Of a stretch of 64,000 nt of DNA, positions 9,095-17,822 are shown piece by piece. The stretch comes from Neisseria bacilliformis. Lineage in GTDB: Bacteria > Pseudomonadota > Gammaproteobacteria > Burkholderiales > Neisseriaceae. A model generated the notes under the pieces. It worked only from the letters and a program-made list of their open reading frames with translations. It was not told the origin of the DNA and did no database searches. The position numbers and the translations under genes were made by a program. Numbering within the stretch: the stretch's first letter is position 1; every line of letters begins with the position of its first letter. Location: assembly GCF_014055025.1 (NCBI RefSeq), contig NZ_CP059571.1:1922001-1986000 (forward strand). Direction: 5' to 3'.

Positions 9095-10897
9095 ATGGCT
9101 AAATATTCAGTAAACCAATATCCAGTTGAAACGTTACTCTCTTGGATAAAATCGGGAGAAATTGCTATTCCCGAAATTCAGCGTCCTTTTGTTTGGAATA
9201 ACAGCAAAGTGCGTGATTTACTCGATTCACTTTATAAAGGCTATCCTGTCGGATATATTATTACTTGGCGTAACCCTGATGTCCGCCTAAAAGATGGCAC
9301 ATTATCCAAAGGGAAACGGGTGTTAATAGACGGGCAGCAGCGGATTACCGCATTGACAGCAGCCATTGTTGGACAAGAAATTCTCAATAAGGACTATAAA
9401 CATACCAAAATCCGTATTGCCTATAATCCTCTGGCAGAAGCTGGGCAGCCCGTATTTGAAGTAGCCAATTCCGCCATTGAACGTAATCCTATATGGATTA
9501 CTGATGTTTCCCCTATCCTTAACGGGGCAATCTCTCTTCGCGATGCCAGACGAAACTATATGGCAACCAATCCCCAAGTTGATGAAGACGAAGTGGAAGA
9601 GAAAATCAACGCCTTGCAGTCAATTAAAAATCGGCAGATCGGTATTATCGAATTGAACGATGATTTAGATATTGACACCGTAACCGAGATATTTATCCGT
9701 ATCAATCAAAAAGGTGTAGTTCTCAGTAATGCAGATTTTGTGATGTCCAAGATTGCCGCAGATCAAAAGTACGGGGGCAATATATTGCGGAAAATGATTG
9801 ATTATTTCTGCCACCTTTTGAACGATAAGGAATTTCTCAATAGTATTGAAACAAATGATGTTGAATTTTCCCAATCCTCAAATTATCGACTTATGAAATG
9901 GATTGCCAACAAACCAGACAATCTCTACTGTCCAGACTACATTGATGTATTAAGGACAGCTTATACTTACGCATTCAAGCGTGGGAAATTCAGTGATTTG
10001 GTTGCCCTACTTTCCGGTCGTGATTTTGAAAAGCGGACAAATACAGAAGAAATTGCCGAGAAAAGCTACCGAATGCTGCATGATGGTTTACAGGCATTTT
10101 TCAATCAAACCCATTACCAACGTTTCTTGATGGTGGTTAAGTCGGCTGGGTTTATTCATAAAAAACTGCTCAATTCACAAAACAGCCTGAATATGACTTA
10201 TGCCATATATCTCCATTTGAGCGGACTAAAAATAAGCGAGCATCAAATACAACAATGGGTTAAAAAATGGCTGGTCATGTCCATATTGACTGGGCGTTAT
10301 TCCGGTTCGGCAGAAACCGCTTTTGAACGCGATATCCGCCAAATTTCGGAAAAAGGCATTGAAGCCTGTCTAGAACAAATCGAGTTGGCAGAACTTAATG
10401 AAGGATTTTGGGAACACGGATTGGTCAGTCAGCTTGACTCGTCAAGCAGCACAAACAACGCTTATTTATGTTATCTTGCCGCGCAATGCAAAAACCAAGA
10501 ATGTGCGTTTTTATCGGACAGCGTTAAAATTTCCCATCTATTGGAACATCGTGGCGACGAACACCACTTATTCCCTAAAGCTTACCTGAGTGCAGCTGGT
10601 TATAAAAAAAGCGAATATAATCAGGTTGCCAATTATGTATTTACCGAACAGCAGAGTAATGTCCGCCTTTCCGATAAAGCTCCTGACGAATATTTCAAAT
10701 TAATTAAAGAAGATATAGAAACGGGTAATAAACACTATACTTCACTGGCTTCCCTTGATGCCTTGCAAAAAAATCTGACAGAAAATTGCATTCCTGAAAA
10801 TTATCAGGATTTCAATAGTGATTCATACCCAAAATTTTTATCGGATCGGCGTAAACTTATGGCGGAGAAAATCCATTCTTTTTATGACAGCTTGTAA
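9095..10897 (+). CDS. DUF262/DUF1524 protein, GmrSD-like candidate defence nuclease
   Basis: This is a roughly 600-residue protein. The N-terminal DUF262 domain shows IPEIQRPFVW, YPVGYIITW and the ParB/Srx-like NTP motif LIDGQQRITAL near residue 80. The C-terminal part carries DEHHLFPKAY at about residue 488 with NVRLSD downstream, a His-Me-finger pattern as in DUF1524. This domain pair defines GmrSD-type modification-dependent (type IV) restriction enzymes, and many relatives are antiphage genes. The ATG at 9095 is preferred over 9089 because AAGGG at 9084-9088 is correctly spaced for it. The gene is clearly AT-richer than its neighbours and stands alone, between a simDUS terminator and repeats. 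No partner methylase or helicase is adjacent, so the defence role is an inference. Confidence 0.82.
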   Translation: MAKYSVNQYPVETLLSWIKSGEIAIPEIQRPFVWNNSKVRDLLDSLYKGYPVGYIITWRNPDVRLKDGTLSKGKRVLIDGQQRITALTAAIVGQEILNKDYKHTKIRIAYNPLAEAGQPVFEVANSAIERNPIWITDVSPILNGAISLRDARRNYMATNPQVDEDEVEEKINALQSIKNRQIGIIELNDDLDIDTVTEIFIRINQKGVVLSNADFVMSKIAADQKYGGNILRKMIDYFCHLLNDKEFLNSIETNDVEFSQSSNYRLMKWIANKPDNLYCPDYIDVLRTAYTYAFKRGKFSDLVALLSGRDFEKRTNTEEIAEKSYRMLHDGLQAFFNQTHYQRFLMVVKSAGFIHKKLLNSQNSLNMTYAIYLHLSGLKISEHQIQQWVKKWLVMSILTGRYSGSAETAFERDIRQISEKGIEACLEQIELAELNEGFWEHGLVSQLDSSSSTNNAYLCYLAAQCKNQECAFLSDSVKISHLLEHRGDEHHLFPKAYLSAAGYKKSEYNQVANYVFTEQQSNVRLSDKAPDEYFKLIKEDIETGNKHYTSLASLDALQKNLTENCIPENYQDFNSDSYPKFLSDRRKLMAEKIHSFYDSL

Positions 10898-11317
10898 TAG
10901 CAAGCCGTAGCCCGCACCCCTGCCAACCGCGTGCGTGGCTACGCCCCACACCCTACCTGCGGGCGACGCAAACCTTAAGATTGAGGTGTAGGATGTGTGC
11001 AGTACGCACGCACACGTTTTTTGTTGCTACCGAATGATTTCAAACCATGCCGTAATTCAGTCGGCAGCAACGCAGCTTGATCCATGACCCAACGAAATCC
11101 TCATATCACTTGTAATATTAAAGCTGCCTGAAAAATAATTTTCAGACGACCTCTCTCTATCAAAAGCAGCCTGCACTTTCAAAAATCGAAGTGCAGGCTG
11201 TTTTTTATAATAATTATAAAAATTAGAAAAAAACGCGCAATATTTTTATACTGTACATCATGTAGCAGGCCATACCTGCTCTCCTGCCAACTTATTTACT
11301 GAACGAACAGGAATAAC
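10898..11317. other. Intergenic region with mixed-dialect uptake sequences
   Basis: No gene is seen. The left part (about 10904-11016) has a divergent pair of GTAGGGTGTGT-family repeat units. Then come AAGCTGCCTGAA (11121-11132) facing the complement of AGGTCGTCTGAA (11141-11152), a mixed-dialect hairpin, and AAGCAGCCTGCA at 11164-11175 inside a terminator. The rest is AT-rich leader for the next gene. Confidence 0.65.
11167..11206. terminator. Hairpin with T6 tail
   Basis: CAGCCTGCACTT pairs with AAGTGCAGGCTG, followed by TTTTTT. The left arm includes the king3-type uptake sequence AAGCAGCCTGCA. Confidence 0.7.
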
Positions 11318-12139
11318 ATGCAGAACCTCTCTTCAAAAAAACCGACAGCCGGTTATTCGCATCCGTGGCAATACTTTCTGCTGGTGTACGCTATGAGTGC
11401 GCCGTTTTGGTTGCTGTCTTTGTTTCTCAAACACAGTCCTCTGCCTGATAATCTGCCGCTGACCGACATCGGCGCGGCGCTCACCCCGACGGTTACCGCC
11501 GCATTGTTGCGTTACCGCGAGGGAGGAATGGCGGCGGTGCGCGGACTGTTTGGACGTGTGTTTGATTACGGGCGGATCAAGCATTCTGCCTATTTTTGGA
11601 CGGCAATACTGATTTTCCCCCTGCTTTATCTGCTGACTTATGTTGTGATACGCCAAACAGGACAAACCATACCTGCCTTCTCCGTATCGTTTGCGCCGCT
11701 CGCTGGGGCATTCGTCATGTTCTTTATCGCGGCAGTTGCCGAGGAATTGGGCTATGCCGCCTACGCCACGGAAAGTCTGCAACGGTGTTTTACCCCGCTC
11801 ATTACGGCGCTGATTATCGGGGTGCCGTGGGCATTGTGGCATTTGCCGTCCATGATTGCCGTGGGGCAATCTGCCGAACTGATCGCATGGGGGCTGGCAG
11901 GGACGGTTGCCGTGAGGATTATCTATGTATGGCTGTATAACGGCAGTGGCGGCTCGGTATTTGTATTGATCGCGTGTCACACGGTTGCCAATACCGCGCG
12001 CACAGGCTTCCCGGGCGGACGGGCAGCATATGAAAACGGAGATGGGATGATTCCATATGGAATTATCATCATCGCGGCGGCAATTGTGATGGGTTTTTGG
12101 CGTAAGGCGATGTGTTCATCTGATAGCAAGCAGGCGTAG
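11318..12139 (+). CDS. CPBP-family intramembrane metalloprotease
   Basis: This 273-residue polytopic membrane protein (about seven or eight segments) belongs to the CPBP/Abi (Rce1-like) family. The putative metal site is EELGYAAY (about residue 141), the second motif is ALWHLPSM, and a final histidine lies in IACHTVANTA. The usual EExxxR motif has Tyr/Ala where Arg is common, so activity is uncertain. AGGA precedes the ATG at 11318 by six bases. The substrate is unknown; relatives process prenylated proteins or act in bacteriocin self-immunity. The gene stands alone. Confidence 0.82.
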   Translation: MQNLSSKKPTAGYSHPWQYFLLVYAMSAPFWLLSLFLKHSPLPDNLPLTDIGAALTPTVTAALLRYREGGMAAVRGLFGRVFDYGRIKHSAYFWTAILIFPLLYLLTYVVIRQTGQTIPAFSVSFAPLAGAFVMFFIAAVAEELGYAAYATESLQRCFTPLITALIIGVPWALWHLPSMIAVGQSAELIAWGLAGTVAVRIIYVWLYNGSGGSVFVLIACHTVANTARTGFPGGRAAYENGDGMIPYGIIIIAAAIVMGFWRKAMCSSDSKQA

Positions 12140-12264
12140 GCCGAGCCATATTCCAACAAAACCTTCAATCCTGCCAAGATATTGGGATTTATCAATCCAA
12201 CCTATGACGGCACGCCTTGGGTTAGAATAGGATTGTTTCGTTTGTAACCGGACAGGAGAAAACC

Positions 12265-12761
12265 ATGAGAGTAACGAGTGCGGCCATTGTTAATGGTGAG
12301 TTTGAAGATAAATACGGCAAGCGGGGCGGGCAGTTTAGTCCGAACGGGATGCCGACTTATTCGGTGCCGTTTGAGATCAGCGGTGCGCCGGAGGGGACGA
12401 AATCGTTTGCGGTGGTGTTGGAGGACAAGGATGCGATTACGGCGAGCGGTTTTGTGTGGATACATTGGCTGATAGCGGATTTGGAGCGTACTTCGGTGGC
12501 GGAAAACGACAGTATTTCGGCCACAGATTATGTGCAGGGCGCGAACAGCTGGGCAAGCGTGCTGGGCAAACTCAGCATCGAAGAAGCCTCCCGCTACGGC
12601 GGCATGGCACCGCCCAACTGCCGCCCCGCTACGAACTCATCGTCTACGCGCTCGATACCAAACTCAATCTACCAAAGGGCTTCCGCTTCAACGACCTCCA
12701 CTTCGCCATGCAGGGCCACATCCTCGCCAGCGCGTCGGTGATGGGGACGTATGACGCGTAA
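12265..12761 (+). pseudogene. YbhB/YbcL-type PEBP protein, frameshifted
   Basis: The first frame encodes a phosphatidylethanolamine-binding-protein-like chain: FSPNGMPTYSVPFEISG, VVLEDKDA, SGFVWIHWLIADL, QGANSWASVLG and SRYGGMAPPN. At 12619-12630 the frame is lost. The family continuation (RYELIVYALDTKLNLPKGF, then ASASVMGTYDA) is in the next frame, ending at 12761. One missing base near CTGCCGCCCCGCTAC explains it; restored, the protein has about 165 residues. AGGAG precedes the ATG. Either a recent pseudogene or a sequencing error. The family's ligand and role in bacteria are unclear. Confidence 0.8.
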
Positions 12762-12771
12762 CACATGATGC

Positions 12772-12811
12772 AAAGAGGCCGTCTGAAAACAGGTTTTCAG
12801 ACGGCCTCTTT
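12772..12811. terminator. DUS-pair terminator
   Basis: AAAGAGGCCGTCTGAAAAC and its complement form a long stem between two convergent genes. Confidence 0.75.
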
Positions 12812-12846
12812 ATTCCACACTATGCCACTATGCCGCAACAGCGGAA

Positions 12847-13248
12847 TCACAGCCCCCTATCGCGGCGGGCGGTTTTGAACATCCATGCGTAGCCTGCCGC
12901 CGCCGGAATCAGCGCGAGGATGGTTTTGAACGTCCACGACGCATACCACGGCTTGGCGATGACGATCATCTCGCCCGCCGTTTCCGGCGGCACGATGCCG
13001 CGCACCGCGTACCAGTCGAGCATCGGCCACCAGCAGGCCACCAGCAGGCCGAGGAACAGCGGCCACAGCAGGCGCGTGCGTTCGCGCTGCCACAGCAGGA
13101 AAAACACAATCACCCACAGCAGCGTCAGCACGGCGATCAGCAGCGCGGTGTGCGCCGGCGCGCCGAACCAGGCGGCGGCGAAATAGCTGGCGGCCACCCA
13201 CAAAGCGGCCAGCACGGCCACGATAAATTCCTCAGGACGTTTGAACAT
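12847..13248 (-). CDS. Small inner-membrane protein of unknown function
   Basis: This 133-residue protein has about four hydrophobic segments (around residues 8-27, 34-52, 60-75 and 108-125) and a basic C-terminus KTARRDRGL. The ATG at 13248 has GGAG seven bases upstream; an in-frame ATG at 13305 lacks a ribosome site. I recognise no family motif. It diverges from the DUF815 ATPase gene. Confidence 0.7.
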   Translation of the reverse strand: MFKRPEEFIVAVLAALWVAASYFAAAWFGAPAHTALLIAVLTLLWVIVFFLLWQRERTRLLWPLFLGLLVACWWPMLDWYAVRGIVPPETAGEMIVIAKPWYASWTFKTILALIPAAAGYAWMFKTARRDRGL

Positions 13249-13363
13249 CTTCGCTCCACAATTCAGAAAAAACCGGCGCGGAATATACCGCAAAACCGCC
13301 TTCATGGATACGGCGCACCCGTTGGGTTAAAATGCCGCCTTTACCGTTTGCAAGGACAACGCC

Positions 13364-14230
13364 GTGAAACTCAAAACCTTTCTGCACCAAGCCGCTTCCG
13401 TGTTAAACCGCCTCGACGCATGGCTGCCGCCCGAGCCGCGCGAGCCCGACTGGAACGCCAAAGCCTTCCGCTGGCGCAAAACCGTCGGCGGCGGCGTGCT
13501 GGAAAGCCTGCCCGAGCCGCACACCTTCCCGCTCTCACGCCTGGCCGCCGTTGACACGCAGGCCGCCAAACTGGTGCGCAACACCCGCCAGTTCCTCGCC
13601 GGCCGCCCCGCCAACAACGTTTTGCTCACCGGCGCGCGCGGCACGGGCAAATCCTCGCTCGTCAAAGCCCTGCTGCACGAATACGCCGACGACGGCCTGC
13701 GCCTGATCGAAGTGGACAAGGGCGACCTTGCCGCCCTGCCCCCGCTGCTCGCCCTCTTGGCGGCGCGTCCGGAAAAATTCATCGTTTTCTGCGACGATTT
13801 GTCCTTCGATGAAGGCGAAGGCGGCTACAAAGCCCTGAAAACCGCGCTCGACGGCGGGCTGTCGCAGCGTTGCGCCAACGTGCTGGTTTACGCCACCTCC
13901 AACCGCCGCCACCTGATGCCCGAATACATGGCCGACAACGCAGGGCACACCGGCACGCGCGGCGAAGTGCACCAAAGCGAAGCGGTGGAAGAAAAAGTGT
14001 CGCTGTCCGACCGCTTCGGCCTGTGGCTCAGCTTCTACCCCTTCGACCAGGACGACTACCTCGCCGCCGCCGCCAACTGGCTCGGCCACTACGGCCTGCC
14101 CTTCGACGACACCGCCCGCCGCGCCGCGCTGAACTGGGCGCAGATGCGCGGCAGCCGCTCCGGCCGCACCGCTTGGCAGTTTGCCTGCGACTGGGCGGGC
14201 AGACTGCCGCAGGAGCGGACGGCCGACTGA
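13364..14230 (+). CDS. DUF815 family AAA+ ATPase
   Basis: This 288-residue ATP-binding protein of the DUF815 family has Walker A GARGTGKSS (about residues 90-98) and Walker B-like IVFCDDLSF (about 140-148). A sensor-type VYATSNRRHL follows, and SDRFGLWLSFYPF is characteristic. The start is GTG at 13364 after AAGGA. The cellular role of the family is not established. It is followed by a long repeat-filled spacer. Confidence 0.88.
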   Translation: MKLKTFLHQAASVLNRLDAWLPPEPREPDWNAKAFRWRKTVGGGVLESLPEPHTFPLSRLAAVDTQAAKLVRNTRQFLAGRPANNVLLTGARGTGKSSLVKALLHEYADDGLRLIEVDKGDLAALPPLLALLAARPEKFIVFCDDLSFDEGEGGYKALKTALDGGLSQRCANVLVYATSNRRHLMPEYMADNAGHTGTRGEVHQSEAVEEKVSLSDRFGLWLSFYPFDQDDYLAAAANWLGHYGLPFDDTARRAALNWAQMRGSRSGRTAWQFACDWAGRLPQERTAD

Positions 14231-14994
14231 ACGGCGCGTCTGCACCCGCGCCGCTATCCGGCAGCAGAGGCCGTCTGAAAATCGCGTTTTACAGTTTTGG
14301 CAGCGCCGAAGCTGTGCTTTCAGACGGCCTCTGCCCACAGGTAAGGTGTGTGGCGCAAGCCACGCACGCGGTTTCGGCTTTTGGAAACCGCGCGGATCGG
14401 CTGTGCGGCAGAGAACGCGTGCGTTGCCTTTGGGCGACACACCCTACCTTAGATTCGGCATGGGCTGGATGGGAAACAGGCCGTCTGAAAGCGCAGCTTC
14501 GGCGCAGCCAAAAAAACAAAATCCGATTTTCAGACGGCCTCTGCCCTTAGGTAGGGTGTGTCGCTCCGCGACGCACGCGGTTTGGATTGGCGTAGCAACA
14601 CGCGGATTGGCTGTACAGCATAGACCGCGTGTGCACCCTGCTTCAACGGCAGAGGCCGTCTGAAAACAGCTTTCAGACGGCCTCTGCCGTTTCCCCGCAG
14701 GAAACGCCGCTTTTCCCGCCCGCGTTTTGCCCCTCCGCCGCTTTGCGCTACACTGCGCCGCTTTCTTGTGCGGTTTCAAGCCTTAGGGTCTGTTGACAAT
14801 CAGCTTGCGAGACAGTTTTTTGAGGAAAAAAATGCCCGAATGCAAGGAAAAAAGCGCAGCAAGGTTGGACACCTTGCGAGCATTTTTGACGCGGCAGGCG
14901 GGTGTTTTTTACCAAAAACACCGCCGCAAGGCTGATTGTCAGCAGACCCTAGAAACCGTTTTCACCATAAAAAACAAACAAAAGGAACACAATC
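14231..14994. other. Repeat-filled intergenic region
   Basis: No gene is visible in about 760 bases. Three DUS hairpins occur (about 14270-14335, 14478-14540 and 14650-14686). GTAGGGTGTGT...CACGCGG repeat units lie at about 14340-14380, 14410-14456 (inverted) and 14550-14590. A complete MITE-like element lies at 14784-14951. AAAAGGAAC before 14995 is the ribosome site of the next gene. Confidence 0.75.
14784..14951. mobile_element. MITE-like repeat, copy B (complete)
   Basis: Inverted ends GGGTCTGTTGACAATCAGC and GCTGATTGTCAGCAGACCC are bounded by TA on both sides. The 164-bp interior matches copies at 1-143 and 55462-55626. It encodes no transposase. Confidence 0.75.
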
Positions 14995-15522
14995 ATGACC
15001 CCCGATACCCCCCTGCGCTACGGCACCGTTACCCGCCTGCTGCACTGGCTGATGGCCGCCTGTTTCGCCGTGATGCTGGCCACCGCCGTGATTTGGAACC
15101 TCACCGACGCCGACTGGGTCGGCGGCCTCTACGGCGTGCACAAATCCTTCGGCTTCATCCTGATGGTGCTGATTGTGCTGCGTATTTTGTGGGCACTGGC
15201 CAACGCCGCCAAACGCCCGCCCTCCGACAGCGCGGCGGCCAAACTCGGCCACATCGCGCTGTATGTCCTGATGTTCGCCGTGCCGCTGATCGGCATGATC
15301 CGCCAATACGGCGGCGGGCGCGGCTCTTTGAAAGTGTTCGGCATCCAAGTGATGCAGGGCGCGCCGGAAAAAATCGAATGGATGGCCAATCTGGGCAACC
15401 AGTGGCACGGCAGCGCGGCCTGGCTGCTCTATGCGCTGGTGTTCGGCCACATTGTGATGGTGGCGGTGCACAAAATGCGCGGCCACGACGTACTGCCGCG
15501 CATGATCGGCACGCAGAAATAA
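14995..15522 (+). CDS. Cytochrome b561-type membrane protein
   Basis: This 175-residue protein has four transmembrane segments, as in bacterial b561/YceJ-type di-haem cytochromes that pass electrons from quinol in the inner membrane. Likely haem-ligand histidines are in [25 protein letters not shown] and [13 protein letters not shown]. It begins [10 protein letters not shown] after AAAGGAAC. The length and histidine pattern fit the family well; its electron partner is unknown. Confidence 0.87.
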   Translation: MTPDTPLRYGTVTRLLHWLMAACFAVMLATAVIWNLTDADWVGGLYGVHKSFGFILMVLIVLRILWALANAAKRPPSDSAAAKLGHIALYVLMFAVPLIGMIRQYGGGRGSLKVFGIQVMQGAPEKIEWMANLGNQWHGSAAWLLYALVFGHIVMVAVHKMRGHDVLPRMIGTQK

Positions 15523-15534
15523 GGCCGCAGCGCA

Positions 15535-15569
15535 CAGGCCGTCTGAAAACACTATTTCAGACGGCCTTT
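15535..15569 (+). terminator. DUS-pair terminator
   Basis: The AG-DUS inverted pair ACAGGCCGTCTGAAA / TTTCAGACGGCCT follows the cytochrome gene. Confidence 0.7.
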
Positions 15570-15594
15570 CCTATGCGCCGCCACCCCGAACCGC

Positions 15595-15600
15595 TATAAT
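15595..15600 (+). promoter_or_regulatory. -10 hexamer for luxS-mtnN
   Basis: A perfect TATAAT lies 32 bases before the luxS GTG. Confidence 0.5.
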
Positions 15601-15631
15601 CCGCGCCTTTGAAAACACAAGGAAAGCCGCC

Positions 15632-16111
15632 GTGAACACCATCACCGCCGAAAAAAAAATGAACGTCGAGAGCTTCAACCTCGACCACACCAAAGTCAAA
15701 GCCCCCTATGTTCGCCTCGCCTGCATCACCGACGGCGACCACGGCGACATCATCTACAAATACGACCTGCGCGTGTGCCAGCCCAACCAAGACCACATGG
15801 ACATGCCCGCGCTGCACTCGCTCGAACACCTGATGGCCGAACTCTCGCGCAACCATTCCGACAAGATTGTGGACATCAGCCCGATGGGCTGCCAAACCGG
15901 CTTTTACGTTACCCTGCTCAACCTGCCCGAATACCGCGACGCGCTGGATTTGATCGAAAAAACCCTGCACGACGTAACCGCCGCCACCGAAGTGCCCGCC
16001 TGCAACGTCGTCCAATGCGGCTGGGCGGCCAGCCACAGCCTCGAAGGCGCACAGAAAATCGCCCGCTACCTGCTGGAAAAACGCGGCGAATGGGAAGAGG
16101 TGTTCGCATGA
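15632..16111 (+). CDS. luxS: S-ribosylhomocysteine lyase LuxS
   Basis: This 159-residue iron enzyme cleaves S-ribosylhomocysteine to homocysteine and DPD, the precursor of autoinducer 2. The metal motif HSLEH lies near residues 62-66 and the downstream Cys ligand in [19 protein letters not shown] holds the catalytic Cys. The start is GTG at 15632 with AAGGA nine bases upstream. The stop codon overlaps the mtnN start (ATGA), so the two enzymes that act in sequence on S-adenosylhomocysteine are translationally coupled. Confidence 0.95.
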   Translation: MNTITAEKKMNVESFNLDHTKVKAPYVRLACITDGDHGDIIYKYDLRVCQPNQDHMDMPALHSLEHLMAELSRNHSDKIVDISPMGCQTGFYVTLLNLPEYRDALDLIEKTLHDVTAATEVPACNVVQCGWAASHSLEGAQKIARYLLEKRGEWEEVFA

Positions 16112-16812
16112 AACCTGTGCGCACCATCGCCGTCATCGGTGCGATGCCGCCCGAAATCGAGCGGCTCAAAGGCCGTCTGAACGGCCTGCAAACCCACCGC
16201 TTCGGCGCGTTTGAAATCCACACCGGCCAGCTGCACGGCAAACAAATCGTCCTCACATTGAGCGGCATCGGCAAAGCCAACGCCGCCGCCGCCACCGCCG
16301 CCGCCATCCTCCAATTCGCCCCCGACTGCGTCATCAACACCGGCAGCGCGGGCGGCCTCGGCAGCGGCCTGAAAGTGGGCGACGTCGTCATCGGCAGCGA
16401 AACCGTCCACCACGACGCCGACGCCACCGCCTTCGGCTACGCCCCCGGCCAAATCCCGCAGCTCCCCCCGACCTTCCCCGCTGACCCCGCCCTAATGTCC
16501 GCCGCCGAAACCGCCGCCCAAGCCTTCCCGCACGCCGCCGTAACGCGCGGCCTGATTGCCAGCGGCGACCAGTTTGTCCACAGCGAAGAAGCCGCCGCCG
16601 CCATCCGCGCCACCTTCCCCGCCGTGCAGGCCGTGGAAATGGAAGCCGCCGCCATCGCGCAAACCTGCTTCCAGTTCGGCATTCCCTTCGTCGTCATCCG
16701 CGCCCTGTCCGACACCGCCGACGAAAAAGCCGACACCAGCTTCGAGCAGTTCCTGCAAACCGCCGCCGCCCACTCGGCCGAAATGGTCGAACGCATCATT
16801 GCCGCGCTGTAA
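16108..16812 (+). CDS. mtnN: 5'-methylthioadenosine/S-adenosylhomocysteine nucleosidase
   Basis: This 234-residue nucleosidase (Pfs) removes adenine from methylthioadenosine and S-adenosylhomocysteine, giving the substrate of LuxS. Motifs include [50 protein letters not shown] (catalytic Glu) and [13 protein letters not shown]. The ATG at 16108 overlaps the luxS stop by four bases. A DUS hairpin follows at 16818-16875. Confidence 0.95.
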   Translation: MKPVRTIAVIGAMPPEIERLKGRLNGLQTHRFGAFEIHTGQLHGKQIVLTLSGIGKANAAAATAAAILQFAPDCVINTGSAGGLGSGLKVGDVVIGSETVHHDADATAFGYAPGQIPQLPPTFPADPALMSAAETAAQAFPHAAVTRGLIASGDQFVHSEEAAAAIRATFPAVQAVEMEAAAIAQTCFQFGIPFVVIRALSDTADEKADTSFEQFLQTAAAHSAEMVERIIAAL

Positions 16813-16817
16813 ACCCC

Positions 16818-16875
16818 AAAGGCCGTCTGAAAGCGCAGCTTCGGCGCAGCCAAAACGTTTTTCAGACGGCCTCAA
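16818..16875 (+). terminator. DUS-pair hairpin after mtnN
   Basis: Two inverted AG-DUS with a 26-base loop that itself holds the palindrome GCGCAGCTTCGGCGC. Confidence 0.6.
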
Positions 16876-16892
16876 ACCCAAAAGGAAACCCC

Positions 16893-17609
16893 ATGCAGCC
16901 CGCCGTAAACCACGTCCAAGCCGCCGCCTTCGACCTCGACGGCACCCTCTGCGACTCCATCCCCGACCTCGCCGCCGCCGCCAACGCCGTGCGCCGCGCC
17001 CTCGGCCTGGCCGAACTGCCGCAGCACACCGTGGAAAGCTACGTCGGCGACGGCCTCGCCGCCCTCGTCCACCGTACCCTCACCGCCGATTTCGACGGCC
17101 AAGCCGAAGAAAAACAATGGGAACAAGGCTACACCCTCTTCGTGCGCCACTACGCCGAACACATCGCCGACGCCACCCGCCCCTACCCCGGCGTTGCCGC
17201 CGGCCTCGAACTGCTCAAATCCCTCGGCATCCCGCTGGCCGTCGTTACCAACAAAAGCGAAACCCTCGCCGTCAAACTGCTGCGCGCCCTCGGCCTGGCC
17301 GACCATTTCAGCCTCATCGTCGGCGGCGACACCCTGAGCGAGAAGAAACCCGCGCCCGCCCCGCTGCTCTATGCCGCCGAAACCCTCGGCGTGCCGCCGC
17401 AAAACATGCTCATGGTCGGCGACTCGCGCAACGACATCCTCGCCGCCCGCGCCGCCGGCTGCCCTGCCGTCGGCGTCTCCTACGGCTACGGCGACATGGC
17501 CGCCCTCTCCCGCGACCCCGCCACCCGCCCCGACCTCGTCGTTTCCTCACTGCCCGAAATCTACGAACACCTGCGCCCGCAGCGCGAACAGGACGCAGAG
17601 GCCGTCTGA
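16893..17609 (+). CDS. gph: Phosphoglycolate phosphatase
   Basis: This 238-residue HAD-superfamily phosphatase is expected to hydrolyse 2-phosphoglycolate. Motif I is FDLDGTLCDS, motif II VVTNKS, motif III Lys in SEKKPAP, and motif IV MVGDSRNDI. SYGYG after motif IV is typical of Gph. The C-terminus ends ...DAEAV, and its stop codon TGA is part of an AG-DUS (GAGGCCGTCTGA). Confidence 0.92.
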   Translation: MQPAVNHVQAAAFDLDGTLCDSIPDLAAAANAVRRALGLAELPQHTVESYVGDGLAALVHRTLTADFDGQAEEKQWEQGYTLFVRHYAEHIADATRPYPGVAAGLELLKSLGIPLAVVTNKSETLAVKLLRALGLADHFSLIVGGDTLSEKKPAPAPLLYAAETLGVPPQNMLMVGDSRNDILAARAAGCPAVGVSYGYGDMAALSRDPATRPDLVVSSLPEIYEHLRPQREQDAEAV

Positions 17610-17822
17610 AAACGCAGCTTCAACGCAGTTAAACCCCCGCTTCGGCATGGCCGAAACCGGATTTGCCGATTTTCAGACGGCCTTCCCCGACACACGCGGT
17701 TTTCAAGGCAGGCAGAGCGGCTTATTAAAAAGGCCGTCTGAAAATACATCTGCACCAAAACGGAAAACCGTTTTTTCAGAAACGCCCTCCCCGGGCGAAC
17801 GGAAACCGCCCCGAACCCGCCC

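Noticed and set aside
14340-14590. Possible CRISPR array from recurring GTAGGGTGTGT units
   Set aside because: Units are unevenly spaced, occur in both orientations and lack equal-length spacers; no cas genes.
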